Positions 1-8,959 of a DNA stretch of 24,408 nt are shown here, piece after piece. A program made the translations under genes and the position numbers. Every line of letters begins with the position of its first letter. The first letter of the stretch is position 1. Under the pieces are notes generated by a model, which searched no databases, was not told the DNA's origin, and saw only the letters and a program-made list of their open reading frames with translations. This DNA comes from RGIG464 sp045643185. Lineage in GTDB: Bacteria; Myxococcota_A; Bradymonadia; UBA4248. Location: positions 1-24,408 of the forward strand of contig JAZUKH010000264.1 of the NCBI GenBank assembly GCA_045643185.1, in the 5' to 3' direction.

Positions 1-119
1 CGGCGGAAACCACGCCGTGGTTCGATACAGCCGAGTCCAAGACTTCAAACAAGGGTCTGTTCTTTGGCGACAACTGTGCGTTGCGCCATGAAACGAACGA
101 GATCTGCGATGCCAACGCC
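1..119 (+). repeat. Perfect 119 bp tract shared with copy 2 (5328-5446)
   Basis: Bases 1-119 are identical to 5328-5446, including synonymous positions; the first mismatch is base 120 (G here, A at 5447). The tract may extend left of the window. Flanking coding sequence of the two genes is clearly diverged, so the identity exceeds what protein conservation requires. Confidence 0.9.
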
Positions 120-3100
120 GTCGTGACTTGCACCAATATGCGGGCTGTACGTTGCTACCCGGGCACCGACCACTGTGCCTGCGACTATAGTACCGAACCC
201 GGCGGTGCAACGTTCGTCAATGAGACGGGCGTCGTTCAGCCGGTCCTGGGTAAGTCGGGCGAACCGTGTCAGTGTGATGGTACCGACGAAGCCCAGGAAT
301 GCGCGATTCAGTGCAACACTCACTGCCTCAAACAGTTTGGTCCAGACGAAAATAGCTATGCCCTCGCCTGCATACCCAACAACAACCAACCGACCACTAC
401 GACGTCGGGCGAAGACACGCCAGCGACGGTCGTCCACGACGGTCGCGACGAACATGGCAACTTTGTGTTCAACGGCCTTGACGAAAACTGCAACGGCATT
501 CCCGACGATGAAGCCCTGGTACCGTGCATCATCACGCTTCCCGAATCCGTAGCCCCCTATCAATTCATCGATACCGATGGCAACGAAAAAGGCTTCGTGA
601 ATGGCGTCATCAACGAAATCAGTCCTTACGGTGACAATATCGAACGCTATGTCAGCTTTGCAAACTACACGGATGGCGAGATCAAAACATACCAAAAGAC
701 CCTTGATAAGATTCAAAATATAGACGGTTCGATTAACATTTGCCGTCTTGGCTGGCTGCAACCCAACAAAATCCTCGAAACGGATCCCACCACAGGCGTT
801 TCGAGCATCAAATATGGCGAAAATCTTTGTGTTCCGCTCTACAAACCGCGCGCGCTTGACCTTTTTGGGGACGGCATCGATTCGAACTGCGACGGCGTCG
901 ATTACGATATGAACAACGTGGTTTATGTCACCCAGACCCAGGAGCAGTTGGACGGCCTTGTTGGTTTTTGCGACCCGACATCGACATCGAAATGCTTCTG
1001 TAACAATTCATCCATGCCTTGCAATGATCTTGGGGATGCCATTAATGCTTCAGAAAGTGAGACCAACAACTTCTATAAAGATATATTGCTATTATCATCT
1101 GGAGACATTAATATACCCACACCGATTCAAATTCCGGGCAACACACAAAAGCCGAATTTGTCCACGGGGAGTACGCTCAAGCCATCTATTGTAAACGATT
1201 ATACAGGTTTACAAAAAGAACACATTCTGAATGCCTATCAATTTCATCGTGAACTGATTCGTCACAAACTGGATGGTGAAAATATTACTGACTACACGTA
1301 TGGCTATGAAACAAGTAAGCTCAATACAGCAGTAGGCACGAGCGGTTATACATTTTCAAATGCCGACCATTACGAAATGCGTACCCCAAAAGAGCTGGTG
1401 CGAATTTTCGGCGGTTTTACACGAAACAGTTGGGACTCAAAAGCAAGTGATGAACGCCCACCCTGGATTAAGGATTTTCGTTGGATATGTCAATTCAGCA
1501 AAACAGAAAGCCAGAATAAAAGCACTATCAAATATGAAATAGAAAGCCTTACAAAGGATGATCAACGAACCTATTCGATGATAGAGCCCAGGGATAAGAA
1601 CAAATTATCTTTAGGGTTGTATAATTTAAGTTTATCGATGAGCACCAAGGAGGAGACCCCGAAATCCAAGCGAGATGGCATTACCTTTACCGGTATTAAT
1701 GGTTATTCCGGGGTGAATATTTTAACTTTTGTTAATACAGATTTATCCGTTGTAGCGCCCCAAGGTTTTAGTTTTAAGAATTATGAAAAATATTCAGACG
1801 ATAGTGATTATCCGAAATTTGTCACTGCGCGCCCCGAACAAGCAACTTCAGGTTATCATGTAAACGGAAGGAGCAACACCAGACCAACTAATAGTTATAA
1901 TAATTGCAAGCTTGGTATTGATGGAATTTCAGAGTACGAGTCCAAAAAGTCTGAGGTAGGACAAGGTGGCTTGGGACAACTAGTCTATTCAGACGGCGGA
2001 GGCAGTTTAAGTTCATCAGATGGTTCCAACGCCATAGATTACCTTGGCAATGAAGTTATGAATACTAAAGGCACATTAACCAACGAGAGTAGTCCCAACA
2101 GGGATAATGGATGTGAGCATAATTCTTTTAGTGACTATGGCTCATACCAAGGCGGTGCTGCAAGATCTTATAATAACGGCAGACTAAAAAATGATCAATT
2201 AAAAGGGGATCATGGAAAGTTTACCACGGAACATCCTTTCAGCTGGTTTGTACAAACGACAGGGAATGCGCTTTACATCAATTCCGATCGAAGCGGTGGT
2301 CGTGGCTATTATGGTGGCATCGGCGCCGGCGGCGGCGGCGCAGGCGTTTGGAAATGTGCAACAGTTAACGGATTTGGAGATGATACTTGTTTTGCTGCCA
2401 ATGGCGGCGTGGGCGGTTGTGGCGGTATCGGCGGTGAAGCCGGTGGTACGGGCGGTTCTGCACTCGGCATCGTCATGACTTCAAACGCTGCCGATAGTCA
2501 CACCATTTTAAATTTCGACAAAGCTAGCAAAATCAGCGTCACCAATGGTTTGGGGGGCGATTCACAAGTCGGCGCCCTGGGTCAGCCTGGAGGTATGGGC
2601 GGCAATCATCATGGTTATGCAAGAGAAACCAAACGTGCTTTATCTTGGCCCGATCAGGAATGTATCCGTTCTGGATGTGGCGGCGGCGGCGCGGCCGGTG
2701 GCATGGGCGGTGCAGGCGCGGCTGGCCACGTTGGTTGGCCTTATCCCCTCGTTCTCGTTTGCAACGTCGACAGTGCCAACTTCGACGACAATTTAGTAAC
2801 CCTAAGCCAAAATGCACGCAGTTGCGGTTTTGAAATTCCAGAGAATATTTTGTTTGTCGAGAACTCGGACAATATGGAAATCACTTATCAAAAAGCAAGT
2901 TATGATAACTGTTCCAGCAAGTCACCTTTTAGTTACACTCCAACGGTTCACACTCTACCGATTTATAATATTATCGACATTCCTCTTACGCCTGCAGAAG
3001 AGTATAACATAGAAGGCTTGACAAGGGACGATAAGGTTGCTAAAGACAATTTTATAACATGTTCAGACTCTTATTTAGGCATTTCTAATAACATAAGTTA

Positions 3101-3368
3101 TAATATCGAATTTTGTGGTCAAAAGAGGCAAACAAATTGCGCTGGCGAGTCATACAATTTATTATCAGATTATTATCATTCTGACATTTACATTTGCTCG
3201 CCCGATGCTGAAGGAGCAGGAACCGACAACCGCAAAGAAGACAGATCTATGTATACTGGCGACTGGGCTACTCAATATATCAAGACGCTCAAACCCGCCG
3301 ACATCGGGGAGTATAACAACGCCGACAAGCGTGGAACGGCATTTCATCCCACTTTTAAGAATAAGTGA
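1..3368 (+). CDS. Giant Cys-rich, MopE-motif, Gly-rich surface lipoprotein, paralogue copy 1 (5'-truncated)
   Basis: The reading frame (codons starting at base 3) is open from the window edge to TGA at 3366-3368, giving 1121 visible residues. The first in-frame ATG at 90 residues or so is not the start: upstream codons match copy 2 exactly, and by that alignment about 620 N-terminal residues, including the expected lipobox, lie outside the window. Visible features are Cys-rich segments, two MopE-like motifs (LDENCNGIPDDE near 475-510 and GDGIDSNCDGVDYD near 870-910), an AT-rich variable stretch (about 1000-2250), a Gly-rich domain from 'LYINSDRSGGRGYYGG' at about 2271 to 'GWPYPLVLVC' at about 2763, and a tail ending with the GTAFHP motif shared with copy 2. 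MopE-type motifs are known from copper-binding and secreted proteins; metal binding here is inferred. Likely a cell-surface structural or adhesive protein. Family membership is firm; function is unknown. Confidence 0.9.
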   Translation, partial: AETTPWFDTAESKTSNKGLFFGDNCALRHETNEICDANAVVTCTNMRAVRCYPGTDHCACDYSTEPGGATFVNETGVVQPVLGKSGEPCQCDGTDEAQECAIQCNTHCLKQFGPDENSYALACIPNNNQPTTTTSGEDTPATVVHDGRDEHGNFVFNGLDENCNGIPDDEALVPCIITLPESVAPYQFIDTDGNEKGFVNGVINEISPYGDNIERYVSFANYTDGEIKTYQKTLDKIQNIDGSINICRLGWLQPNKILETDPTTGVSSIKYGENLCVPLYKPRALDLFGDGIDSNCDGVDYDMNNVVYVTQTQEQLDGLVGFCDPTSTSKCFCNNSSMPCNDLGDAINASESETNNFYKDILLLSSGDINIPTPIQIPGNTQKPNLSTGSTLKPSIVNDYTGLQKEHILNAYQFHRELIRHKLDGENITDYTYGYETSKLNTAVGTSGYTFSNADHYEMRTPKELVRIFGGFTRNSWDSKASDERPPWIKDFRWICQFSKTESQNKSTIKYEIESLTKDDQRTYSMIEPRDKNKLSLGLYNLSLSMSTKEETPKSKRDGITFTGINGYSGVNILTFVNTDLSVVAPQGFSFKNYEKYSDDSDYPKFVTARPEQATSGYHVNGRSNTRPTNSYNNCKLGIDGISEYESKKSEVGQGGLGQLVYSDGGGSLSSSDGSNAIDYLGNEVMNTKGTLTNESSPNRDNGCEHNSFSDYGSYQGGAARSYNNGRLKNDQLKGDHGKFTTEHPFSWFVQTTGNALYINSDRSGGRGYYGGIGAGGGGAGVWKCATVNGFGDDTCFAANGGVGGCGGIGGEAGGTGGSALGIVMTSNAADSHTILNFDKASKISVTNGLGGDSQVGALGQPGGMGGNHHGYARETKRALSWPDQECIRSGCGGGGAAGGMGGAGAAGHVGWPYPLVLVCNVDSANFDDNLVTLSQNARSCGFEIPENILFVENSDNMEITYQKASYDNCSSKSPFSYTPTVHTLPIYNIIDIPLTPAEEYNIEGLTRDDKVAKDNFITCSDSYLGISNNISYNIEFCGQKRQTNCAGESYNLLSDYYHSDIYICSPDAEGAGTDNRKEDRSMYTGDWATQYIKTLKPADIGEYNNADKRGTAFHPTFKNK
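590..667 (+). repeat. Perfect 78 bp tract shared with copy 2 (5932-6009)
   Basis: Bases 590-667 match 5932-6009 without a mismatch. They encode GFVNGVINEISPYGDN and following residues. The sequences on either side differ at many synonymous and nonsynonymous sites, and the offset between copies changes from 5327 to 5342, so a 15 bp length difference lies between this tract and the one at the window start. Confidence 0.9.
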
Positions 3369-3409
3369 TTCAGTCATTCAATCTAAACAAATTCAGTTAA
3401 TTCCCAGAA

Positions 3410-3441
3410 CATGGCGTTTCAGCCTTCGTTGAAACGCCATG
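3410..3441 (+). repeat. Perfect 12 bp stem-loop between copies 1 and 2
   Basis: CATGGCGTTTCA (3410-3421) and TGAAACGCCATG (3430-3441) are exact inverse complements around an 8 nt loop. It sits 42 bp after the copy 1 stop and 22 bp before the copy 2 ATG. No long T-run follows (only a CCTTTTGG stretch), so it could be a terminator-like or attenuating structure, an mRNA-stabilising hairpin, or an operator. A degenerate equivalent is found at the same place in the next gap. Confidence 0.75.
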
Positions 3442-3463
3442 ATTAACCTTTTGGCAATACTTC

Positions 3464-6400
3464 ATGAAAAAGTCATCTACACTTACATTAACCTGTTTTA
3501 CCATTGCTTCCCTTGCACTTGCCGGATGCGGCGACGACGAAAGCACCCCGTCTGAATGCACGGGCGAGGATTGCGGCGACCAGCCTGCGGTCTGCGACCC
3601 CGCGTGCGCGGAGGGCGACGTATGCAAAGAAGGCCACTGCTATACCTGCTCATCAAGCGGCAAATGCTACCTCAACGACGTCGTCGTCGAAAAGACCTGC
3701 GAAAACTCGGACGAATGCGGCGCATACGAAATTTGTGAAAACCACAAGTGCATCCCCGACCCGAATCCGGATCGCTGCGACCCGGAATGCACCGACGGAC
3801 AGATCTGCCAGGATGGCACCTGCGTCAATGCGACGCTGCTTTGGACGCTGTGCCAGAGCGACTCAGACTGCGGCATCACCAACGGCACGTGTACGTTCAC
3901 GGTGGCGCCGTCCAAGCCGATGTTCTACAAGGGCAAGAAATACGGAAATGGCGAGAACATTCCGGTGAGCTTGCTCGATGAGCGCATCAACACCGAAAAC
4001 TACAACGCCACACACAAATTTGCAGCCGCAGCCACGAGCACCATCGGTATCTGCACCCAGAACTGCTCGACCAAAAACGAATGCGAAGAAGGCTTCACGT
4101 GCCAACTCGTCGCCGAAGCTGATCCGATCTATCCGACTGACGTGCAACTCCCCGTCGATCTCCCCGAGGACGACCTTGCCAAACCGGGCTTTGCGGCGAT
4201 CTGCCGACGCGTCATGAACGAAAGACTCGCCCAAGACATGCCTTACAACGCCGAGTTCTGCCATCAGGACGAAGAAACGTGCAAGGCGGCTGGCGGCATC
4301 TTCGTCGACGGCATGTGCCTGGACAAATGCGACCCTGACAACAATCAGTGTCCGTACACGTTCTCGTGCGAAGAGGTCGACGGCCAGAATGTCTGCATGC
4401 CGAACACGCACACCTGCACGGCGTGCCACGACGATGACAAGGACGGCTACGGCTACGGCCACTGCGTGCAGCAGGGCATCGACTGCAACGACGCAAACCC
4501 AGACGTCCACTACAACCGCGCAATGACCTGCGACGACGTCGCCGACAAGGCCGCGACCGACTTGAACTGCAACGGGCTGATCGACTACTTCGAAATGGTC
4601 GGCACGCCCGACAACTGCAATGCCTGCGGCGACACCTGCTACGCCAACCAGAGCGGCAACACCAGGGTCGCGTGCATTCCCAGCAACGGCGTGAAGATCG
4701 CCGACGACTGGCGCAAAACCGCCACGTTCGAAAACACGAGCGAGCTGCCCGAATTCAGCTGCGTTTTGACCTGCGACTTTGGCTGGGGCAACTGCTACGA
4801 CACCGACAAGCCTAATGGCTGTGAAACGCAACTTTATGTCGACAAGACCAATACCGCCACGATGCGCGCCAGCGCCGTGAACGGCAACGCCACCGTGTGG
4901 GGGGTCGACAACGACGGCGACGGTTTCATCGGCGTCAACAACGAAAAATCCAAAGAACTCGGTGAAATCGTCTTTGATGGCGACAATACGTTGTTGTGCT
5001 GCGGCGATACCAGCCCGGTCAAAAGCTGTTACGAAGCCAACGCCGGCTGGAAAGCCGTCACGCGTTCGACCGACTATGTTCAGATTGAAAACGCCAAGTT
5101 GCCGTCAGCCTACGACGCGAACGATAACGCGTCGACGATCAACCCTGACAGCGTTGAACAATGCGACGGCATCGACAACGACGGCTCGCTCATCCTGACT
5201 CAGTCCTTAAAATTACCGGATTGCAAATCCTATTGTGCCAACAAGGACATCGACTGCAAATCGCTCAAGATCGAAGTCGACGGCAAATACGAATTCAACC
5301 CGTATTGCGACGCCACGCCCGACGGCTCGGCGGAAACCACGCCGTGGTTCGATACAGCCGAGTCCAAGACTTCAAACAAGGGTCTGTTCTTTGGCGACAA
5401 CTGTGCGTTGCGCCATGAAACGAACGAGATCTGCGATGCCAACGCCATCGTGTCGTGCACCAATATGCAGGAAGTGCGCTGCTTCCCGGGCGATGACCAC
5501 TGCGCATGCAGCTACGATCCTAATACAGGCATCGTCCAGTATCATACGGAAGCGGGCTACCTCGGCAAGCTGGAATATAAAGTCAAAACCGCCATGGGCG
5601 ATGTCACCACGATCATTTGTCAGTGTGATGGCTCTGACACGGAGGAGAATTGCATTGTTCAGTGCAACACGTTCTGCGTCAAAAAATACGAAGAAGGCGA
5701 AAACAGCTATGCCCTAGCCTGTACGCCCAACCGCAATAAAGCGGCCACATCAGACGAAACGGACAACAAGGCGCCCCAAGATGGCATCGATGATAAGGGC
5801 AATTTCGTATTCAACGGTATCGACGAGAACTGCAACGGCATTCCCGATGATGATGCCATGGTGCCCTGCCTCATCACCCTCAACGAAATCCAATCGCCTT
5901 ACCAGTACACGGATGCTAATGGACAGGAACTAGGCTTCGTGAATGGCGTCATCAACGAAATCAGTCCTTACGGTGACAATATCGAACGCTATGTCAGCTT
6001 TGCAAACTATAACGATGGCACGATCGAAAAGTACCAAACGCTTCTGAATAGCATCAAAAATGTTGATGGTTCCATTAACATCTGCCGTCTTGGCTGGCTG
6101 CAACCCAACCAAACCATCGAAACGGATCCAACATCGGGCATTTCGAGCGTCAAATATGGCGAAAACCTTTGTGTCCCGCTTTACAAGTCGCGTGATTTTG
6201 ACTTCATGGGTGACGGTATCGATTCGAACTGCGATGGCGTCGACTACGACATGAACAACGTGGTTTATGTATCCACCGATTCGGAACAGCTGGACGGTAT
6301 TGAAGGCTTTTGCGAAACCCCAACGTCAGCAGAATCAACGTGTTTCTGTGATAATTCATCAAAACCCTGCAATAATTTGCACAAAGCGATTAATATTTCA

Positions 6401-8869
6401 CAAAATCATACGCGTAATTTCTTTAAAGACATTCTCATTTTGTCAAACAAAGAAGTTAACATCTCAAGTTCTATTCAGATTCCGACCTTAACTAAAAGCC
6501 CGAATTTACCCAAAGGCAATACTTTAACACCATCTATCGACAACGACTACACAGGCTTACAAAAAGAACACATCTTAAATGCCTATCAATTTCATCGTGA
6601 ACTCATTCGCCGAAAAAAAGATGGTGAGAATATCTATGAATATAATTACGGCTATGAGGTGAGCGTTAGCAACACTGGATCAAGCACGAGCGATTATTCA
6701 TTTTCGAAATCTGATACTTACGAAATGCGTGTACCAGCAGAGCAAGTGCGTATTTTTGGTGGTTTCAAAAAAGATAAATGGGAAGATGAAGTCAACAAAC
6801 GCCCAAATTGGATCAAAGCTTATCGTTGGCTACCCGAGAACAAACAAAGCAAAATCATCTATAGCATTACGGATAAAGACGTCACTAGCGGCAACGATTT
6901 AACCTTTGTGATGATCGAGCCGAAAAATGCCGCTACCGCCAACAACGAAGAGACGAAGTTCACCGCCAACAAACTCTCACTAGGCTTATATAATTTAGAT
7001 TTATCAATTACCGCAGAAAAAGTCAGTGAAATCCCCAAAAACAAACGTGACGGCATCACGATTACGGGCATTAACGGCTATTTAGGTATAGACATTTTGA
7101 CATTTGTCAATACGCATTTAAGTGTCACAGCCCCCAGTGGTTATAGTTTCAAGGATTATCCGCTTGACAGTAATAATTACGAGAAAATATTCTCTACTGG
7201 TGATAACAAAGACGATTTCAATTATTACATGAGCAACGGGGACGTGATCAACAGCAATAAGGTCAGACCTCCCCAGGCTTATAGCGCAGCACACAAAAAA
7301 AATAATACCGACGATATTCGCAAGACCCCGTCTTCTAATTCTTGTAGTTTAGGGATAGAGGGCGTCAATGCTTACAAATATCAAGGCGGCAGTGGAGGCA
7401 TAGGCGGTCTGGAACATGCCTATGGGGGTACTAATTATGCCGGCAGAAATGGTGCACGGCCCACGAATTATCTCGGAAATCCTATCACATCCGATACAGG
7501 CGGAAAAGGCGCAGACCTGGGATGTGATAAGGGGGATGATACATGCAATTCTAATAACTGGGGTGGACGCGATTGGGAAACCCATAGACCCGGTTCCCCA
7601 GCCACCCGTTCTCTCAACCTGACGAACGTTAATTTTAATGGACAATATGGTGAATTTACAAACGATCATCCGTTTTCCTGGCATCCACAGTTAGTTAATA
7701 ATTCACTTTACATCAATTCCGACCGAAGTGGCGGACGCGGCTATTATGGCGGCATCGGCGGCGGCGGCGGCGGCGGCGATCCATTCCAGTGTAGTGCAAA
7801 TAACGATACAGATAATGAAGCCTGCTCTGGCGGCAATGGCGGCACGGGCGGGTGCGGCGGTATCGGCGGCGAAGCCGGCGGCACGGGCGGTTCTGCCTTA
7901 GGCATCGTTATGGCATCTCATTCAGCCACAAATCTCACCGTCTTTAACTTTGACAAAAATAGCAATATTCTAGTCCAAAATGGCCTCGGTGGTGATTCAC
8001 AAGTCGGCGCGCTTGGACAACCAGGTGGTATGGGGGGATATCACGAAGGCTATTCTCGCGAAGGACCGCCCTTTAATCGCGATCACGAATGTGTTCGTTC
8101 CAGCTGCGGTGGCGGTGGCGGCGCAGGTGGTATGGGCGGCGCAGGCGCGGCTGGCCGTGTCGGCTGGCCTTTCCCACTCGTCCTCATTTGCGACGTTCCA
8201 GGCGTTTCACTTTCAGATAAAGGCGTTACGCTTTCTGAATCGGAAGCTAAAGAGCAAACGCAATACCGACCTGCACTCGATTGCGGTTTTAAACTTCCTT
8301 CCTATATTCTGACTGCTGGTAAGGACACCACTTATATGGCCGTTAATTACCAAAAAGCTGATTATAATAATTGTAGCAGCAAGTCGCCTTTTGCGCTGAA
8401 AGTCGATGCAACAACCACCAAAATGATGCCAATTTACAACATTGTTGATATTCCACTTACGCCATCCGATGAGTTTGCCATCGATCATCTCATGACTCGT
8501 GAGGACTCAACGGGTGGATCCAGCTTCGTTGAATGTGACGACAAGTATTTAGGCTTTAATAACGGTAGGAAATATAAGATCGATTTTTGTCGAAACAATG
8601 CAGAAATCAAATGTCAAGGCGAAACTATTAACCACTTAAGTGATTTTTATAACGCCTCAACTTATATCTGTAGCCCAGAGTCCACCAATCCAGCATCCGA
8701 CGACAGCGTTCCGGAAGATAAATCGATGATTACGCAAAGCGACGCCTGGACGTCTGGTTTTGAATGGACTGTTCAGTTCATTAAAGTACTTAACCAGTCC
8801 GATATCGGTCAGTACGGTACGAATAACGCGGGAACAGCGTTTCATCCTTATCTGAAAGACCAAAATTAA
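3464..8869 (+). CDS. Giant Cys-rich, MopE-motif, Gly-rich surface lipoprotein, paralogue copy 2
   Basis: This 1801 aa protein starts with a type II signal peptide, MKKSSTLTL..LALAGC, with the lipid-bearing Cys at residue 22; Gly at +2 would favour outer-membrane sorting under the E. coli Lol rule. Residues 30-120 hold EB-like Cys modules. Residues 120-640 are almost identical to copy 3. MopE-like segments lie at about 321-377 (DDDKDGYGYG ... DLNCNGLIDYFE), 482-490 (DNDGDGFIG) with 565-580 (CDGIDNDGSLI, lacking the usual NCDG), 784-797 (GIDENCNGIPDDDA) and 912-929 (GDGIDSNCDGVDYD). From about residue 960 the sequence is more AT-rich and diverged. The Gly-rich domain spans about 1415-1577 and begins with INSDRSGGRGYYGGIG. 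The tail ends with GTAFHP. No good Shine-Dalgarno is seen before the ATG at 3464, but the lipobox and the match to copy 3 fix the start. Likely translated from the same tandem locus as its neighbours. Metal binding and adhesion are inferences. Confidence 0.93.
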   Translation: MKKSSTLTLTCFTIASLALAGCGDDESTPSECTGEDCGDQPAVCDPACAEGDVCKEGHCYTCSSSGKCYLNDVVVEKTCENSDECGAYEICENHKCIPDPNPDRCDPECTDGQICQDGTCVNATLLWTLCQSDSDCGITNGTCTFTVAPSKPMFYKGKKYGNGENIPVSLLDERINTENYNATHKFAAAATSTIGICTQNCSTKNECEEGFTCQLVAEADPIYPTDVQLPVDLPEDDLAKPGFAAICRRVMNERLAQDMPYNAEFCHQDEETCKAAGGIFVDGMCLDKCDPDNNQCPYTFSCEEVDGQNVCMPNTHTCTACHDDDKDGYGYGHCVQQGIDCNDANPDVHYNRAMTCDDVADKAATDLNCNGLIDYFEMVGTPDNCNACGDTCYANQSGNTRVACIPSNGVKIADDWRKTATFENTSELPEFSCVLTCDFGWGNCYDTDKPNGCETQLYVDKTNTATMRASAVNGNATVWGVDNDGDGFIGVNNEKSKELGEIVFDGDNTLLCCGDTSPVKSCYEANAGWKAVTRSTDYVQIENAKLPSAYDANDNASTINPDSVEQCDGIDNDGSLILTQSLKLPDCKSYCANKDIDCKSLKIEVDGKYEFNPYCDATPDGSAETTPWFDTAESKTSNKGLFFGDNCALRHETNEICDANAIVSCTNMQEVRCFPGDDHCACSYDPNTGIVQYHTEAGYLGKLEYKVKTAMGDVTTIICQCDGSDTEENCIVQCNTFCVKKYEEGENSYALACTPNRNKAATSDETDNKAPQDGIDDKGNFVFNGIDENCNGIPDDDAMVPCLITLNEIQSPYQYTDANGQELGFVNGVINEISPYGDNIERYVSFANYNDGTIEKYQTLLNSIKNVDGSINICRLGWLQPNQTIETDPTSGISSVKYGENLCVPLYKSRDFDFMGDGIDSNCDGVDYDMNNVVYVSTDSEQLDGIEGFCETPTSAESTCFCDNSSKPCNNLHKAINISQNHTRNFFKDILILSNKEVNISSSIQIPTLTKSPNLPKGNTLTPSIDNDYTGLQKEHILNAYQFHRELIRRKKDGENIYEYNYGYEVSVSNTGSSTSDYSFSKSDTYEMRVPAEQVRIFGGFKKDKWEDEVNKRPNWIKAYRWLPENKQSKIIYSITDKDVTSGNDLTFVMIEPKNAATANNEETKFTANKLSLGLYNLDLSITAEKVSEIPKNKRDGITITGINGYLGIDILTFVNTHLSVTAPSGYSFKDYPLDSNNYEKIFSTGDNKDDFNYYMSNGDVINSNKVRPPQAYSAAHKKNNTDDIRKTPSSNSCSLGIEGVNAYKYQGGSGGIGGLEHAYGGTNYAGRNGARPTNYLGNPITSDTGGKGADLGCDKGDDTCNSNNWGGRDWETHRPGSPATRSLNLTNVNFNGQYGEFTNDHPFSWHPQLVNNSLYINSDRSGGRGYYGGIGGGGGGGDPFQCSANNDTDNEACSGGNGGTGGCGGIGGEAGGTGGSALGIVMASHSATNLTVFNFDKNSNILVQNGLGGDSQVGALGQPGGMGGYHEGYSREGPPFNRDHECVRSSCGGGGGAGGMGGAGAAGRVGWPFPLVLICDVPGVSLSDKGVTLSESEAKEQTQYRPALDCGFKLPSYILTAGKDTTYMAVNYQKADYNNCSSKSPFALKVDATTTKMMPIYNIVDIPLTPSDEFAIDHLMTREDSTGGSSFVECDDKYLGFNNGRKYKIDFCRNNAEIKCQGETINHLSDFYNASTYICSPESTNPASDDSVPEDKSMITQSDAWTSGFEWTVQFIKVLNQSDIGQYGTNNAGTAFHPYLKDQN
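5328..5446 (+). repeat. Partner of the 119 bp perfect tract in copy 1
   Basis: Identical base for base to 1-119. It encodes the SAETTPWFDTAESK segment and the following residues up to NEICDANA, in the conserved block before the third MopE-like motif. Confidence 0.9.
5932..6009 (+). repeat. Partner of the 78 bp perfect tract in copy 1
   Basis: Identical base for base to 590-667. Copy 3 replaces this part with a different segment (FGYITGVSNDDATRYSL), so the tract is specific to copies 1 and 2. Confidence 0.9.
7757..7777 (+). repeat. (GGC)7 microsatellite in the Gly-rich domain of copy 2
   Basis: Seven uninterrupted GGC codons encode seven consecutive Gly after GGI. The corresponding sites read GGC-GCC-(GGC)4-GCA in copy 1 (about 2320-2343) and GGC-TCG-(GGC)3-GGT-GGC-GGC in copy 3 (about 13167-13190). 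Length changes stay in frame, so slippage would alter the glycine spacer without breaking the gene. Confidence 0.8.
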
Positions 8870-8906
8870 GTTATTCGAACGAACCAATTCGTATCCCCTC
8901 TCTGTT

Positions 8907-8936
8907 CTGGCGTTTCCCCGCAGTTTGGAACGCTGG
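8907..8936 (+). repeat. Imperfect stem-loop between copies 2 and 3
   Basis: CTGGCGTTTCC (8907-8917) can pair with GGAACGCTGG (8927-8936) through two G-U wobbles and one bulged T. It is the positional counterpart of the perfect hairpin at 3410-3441; both keep a TGGCGTTTC arm and a partly matching opposite arm, so the hairpin was probably duplicated with the gene. Confidence 0.55.
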
Positions 8937-8945
8937 CCTCCCCTC

Positions 8946-8949
8946 GGAG
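8946..8949 (+). promoter_or_regulatory. Shine-Dalgarno site of copy 3
   Basis: GGAG lies 10 nt before the ATG at 8960 and supports that start. Copy 2 has no equivalent, which could make its translation weaker. Confidence 0.6.
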
Positions 8950-8959
8950 ACAACAAACC

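Noticed and set aside
2271..2763. Mycobacterial PE-PGRS protein
   Set aside because: Only the Gly richness is similar; there is no PE domain, the proteins are lipoproteins, and the rest of the architecture differs.
81..3368. Copy 1 as a complete gene starting at its first in-frame ATG
   Set aside because: The frame is open to the window edge and upstream codons are identical to the interior of copy 2, so the gene is truncated by the window rather than starting there.
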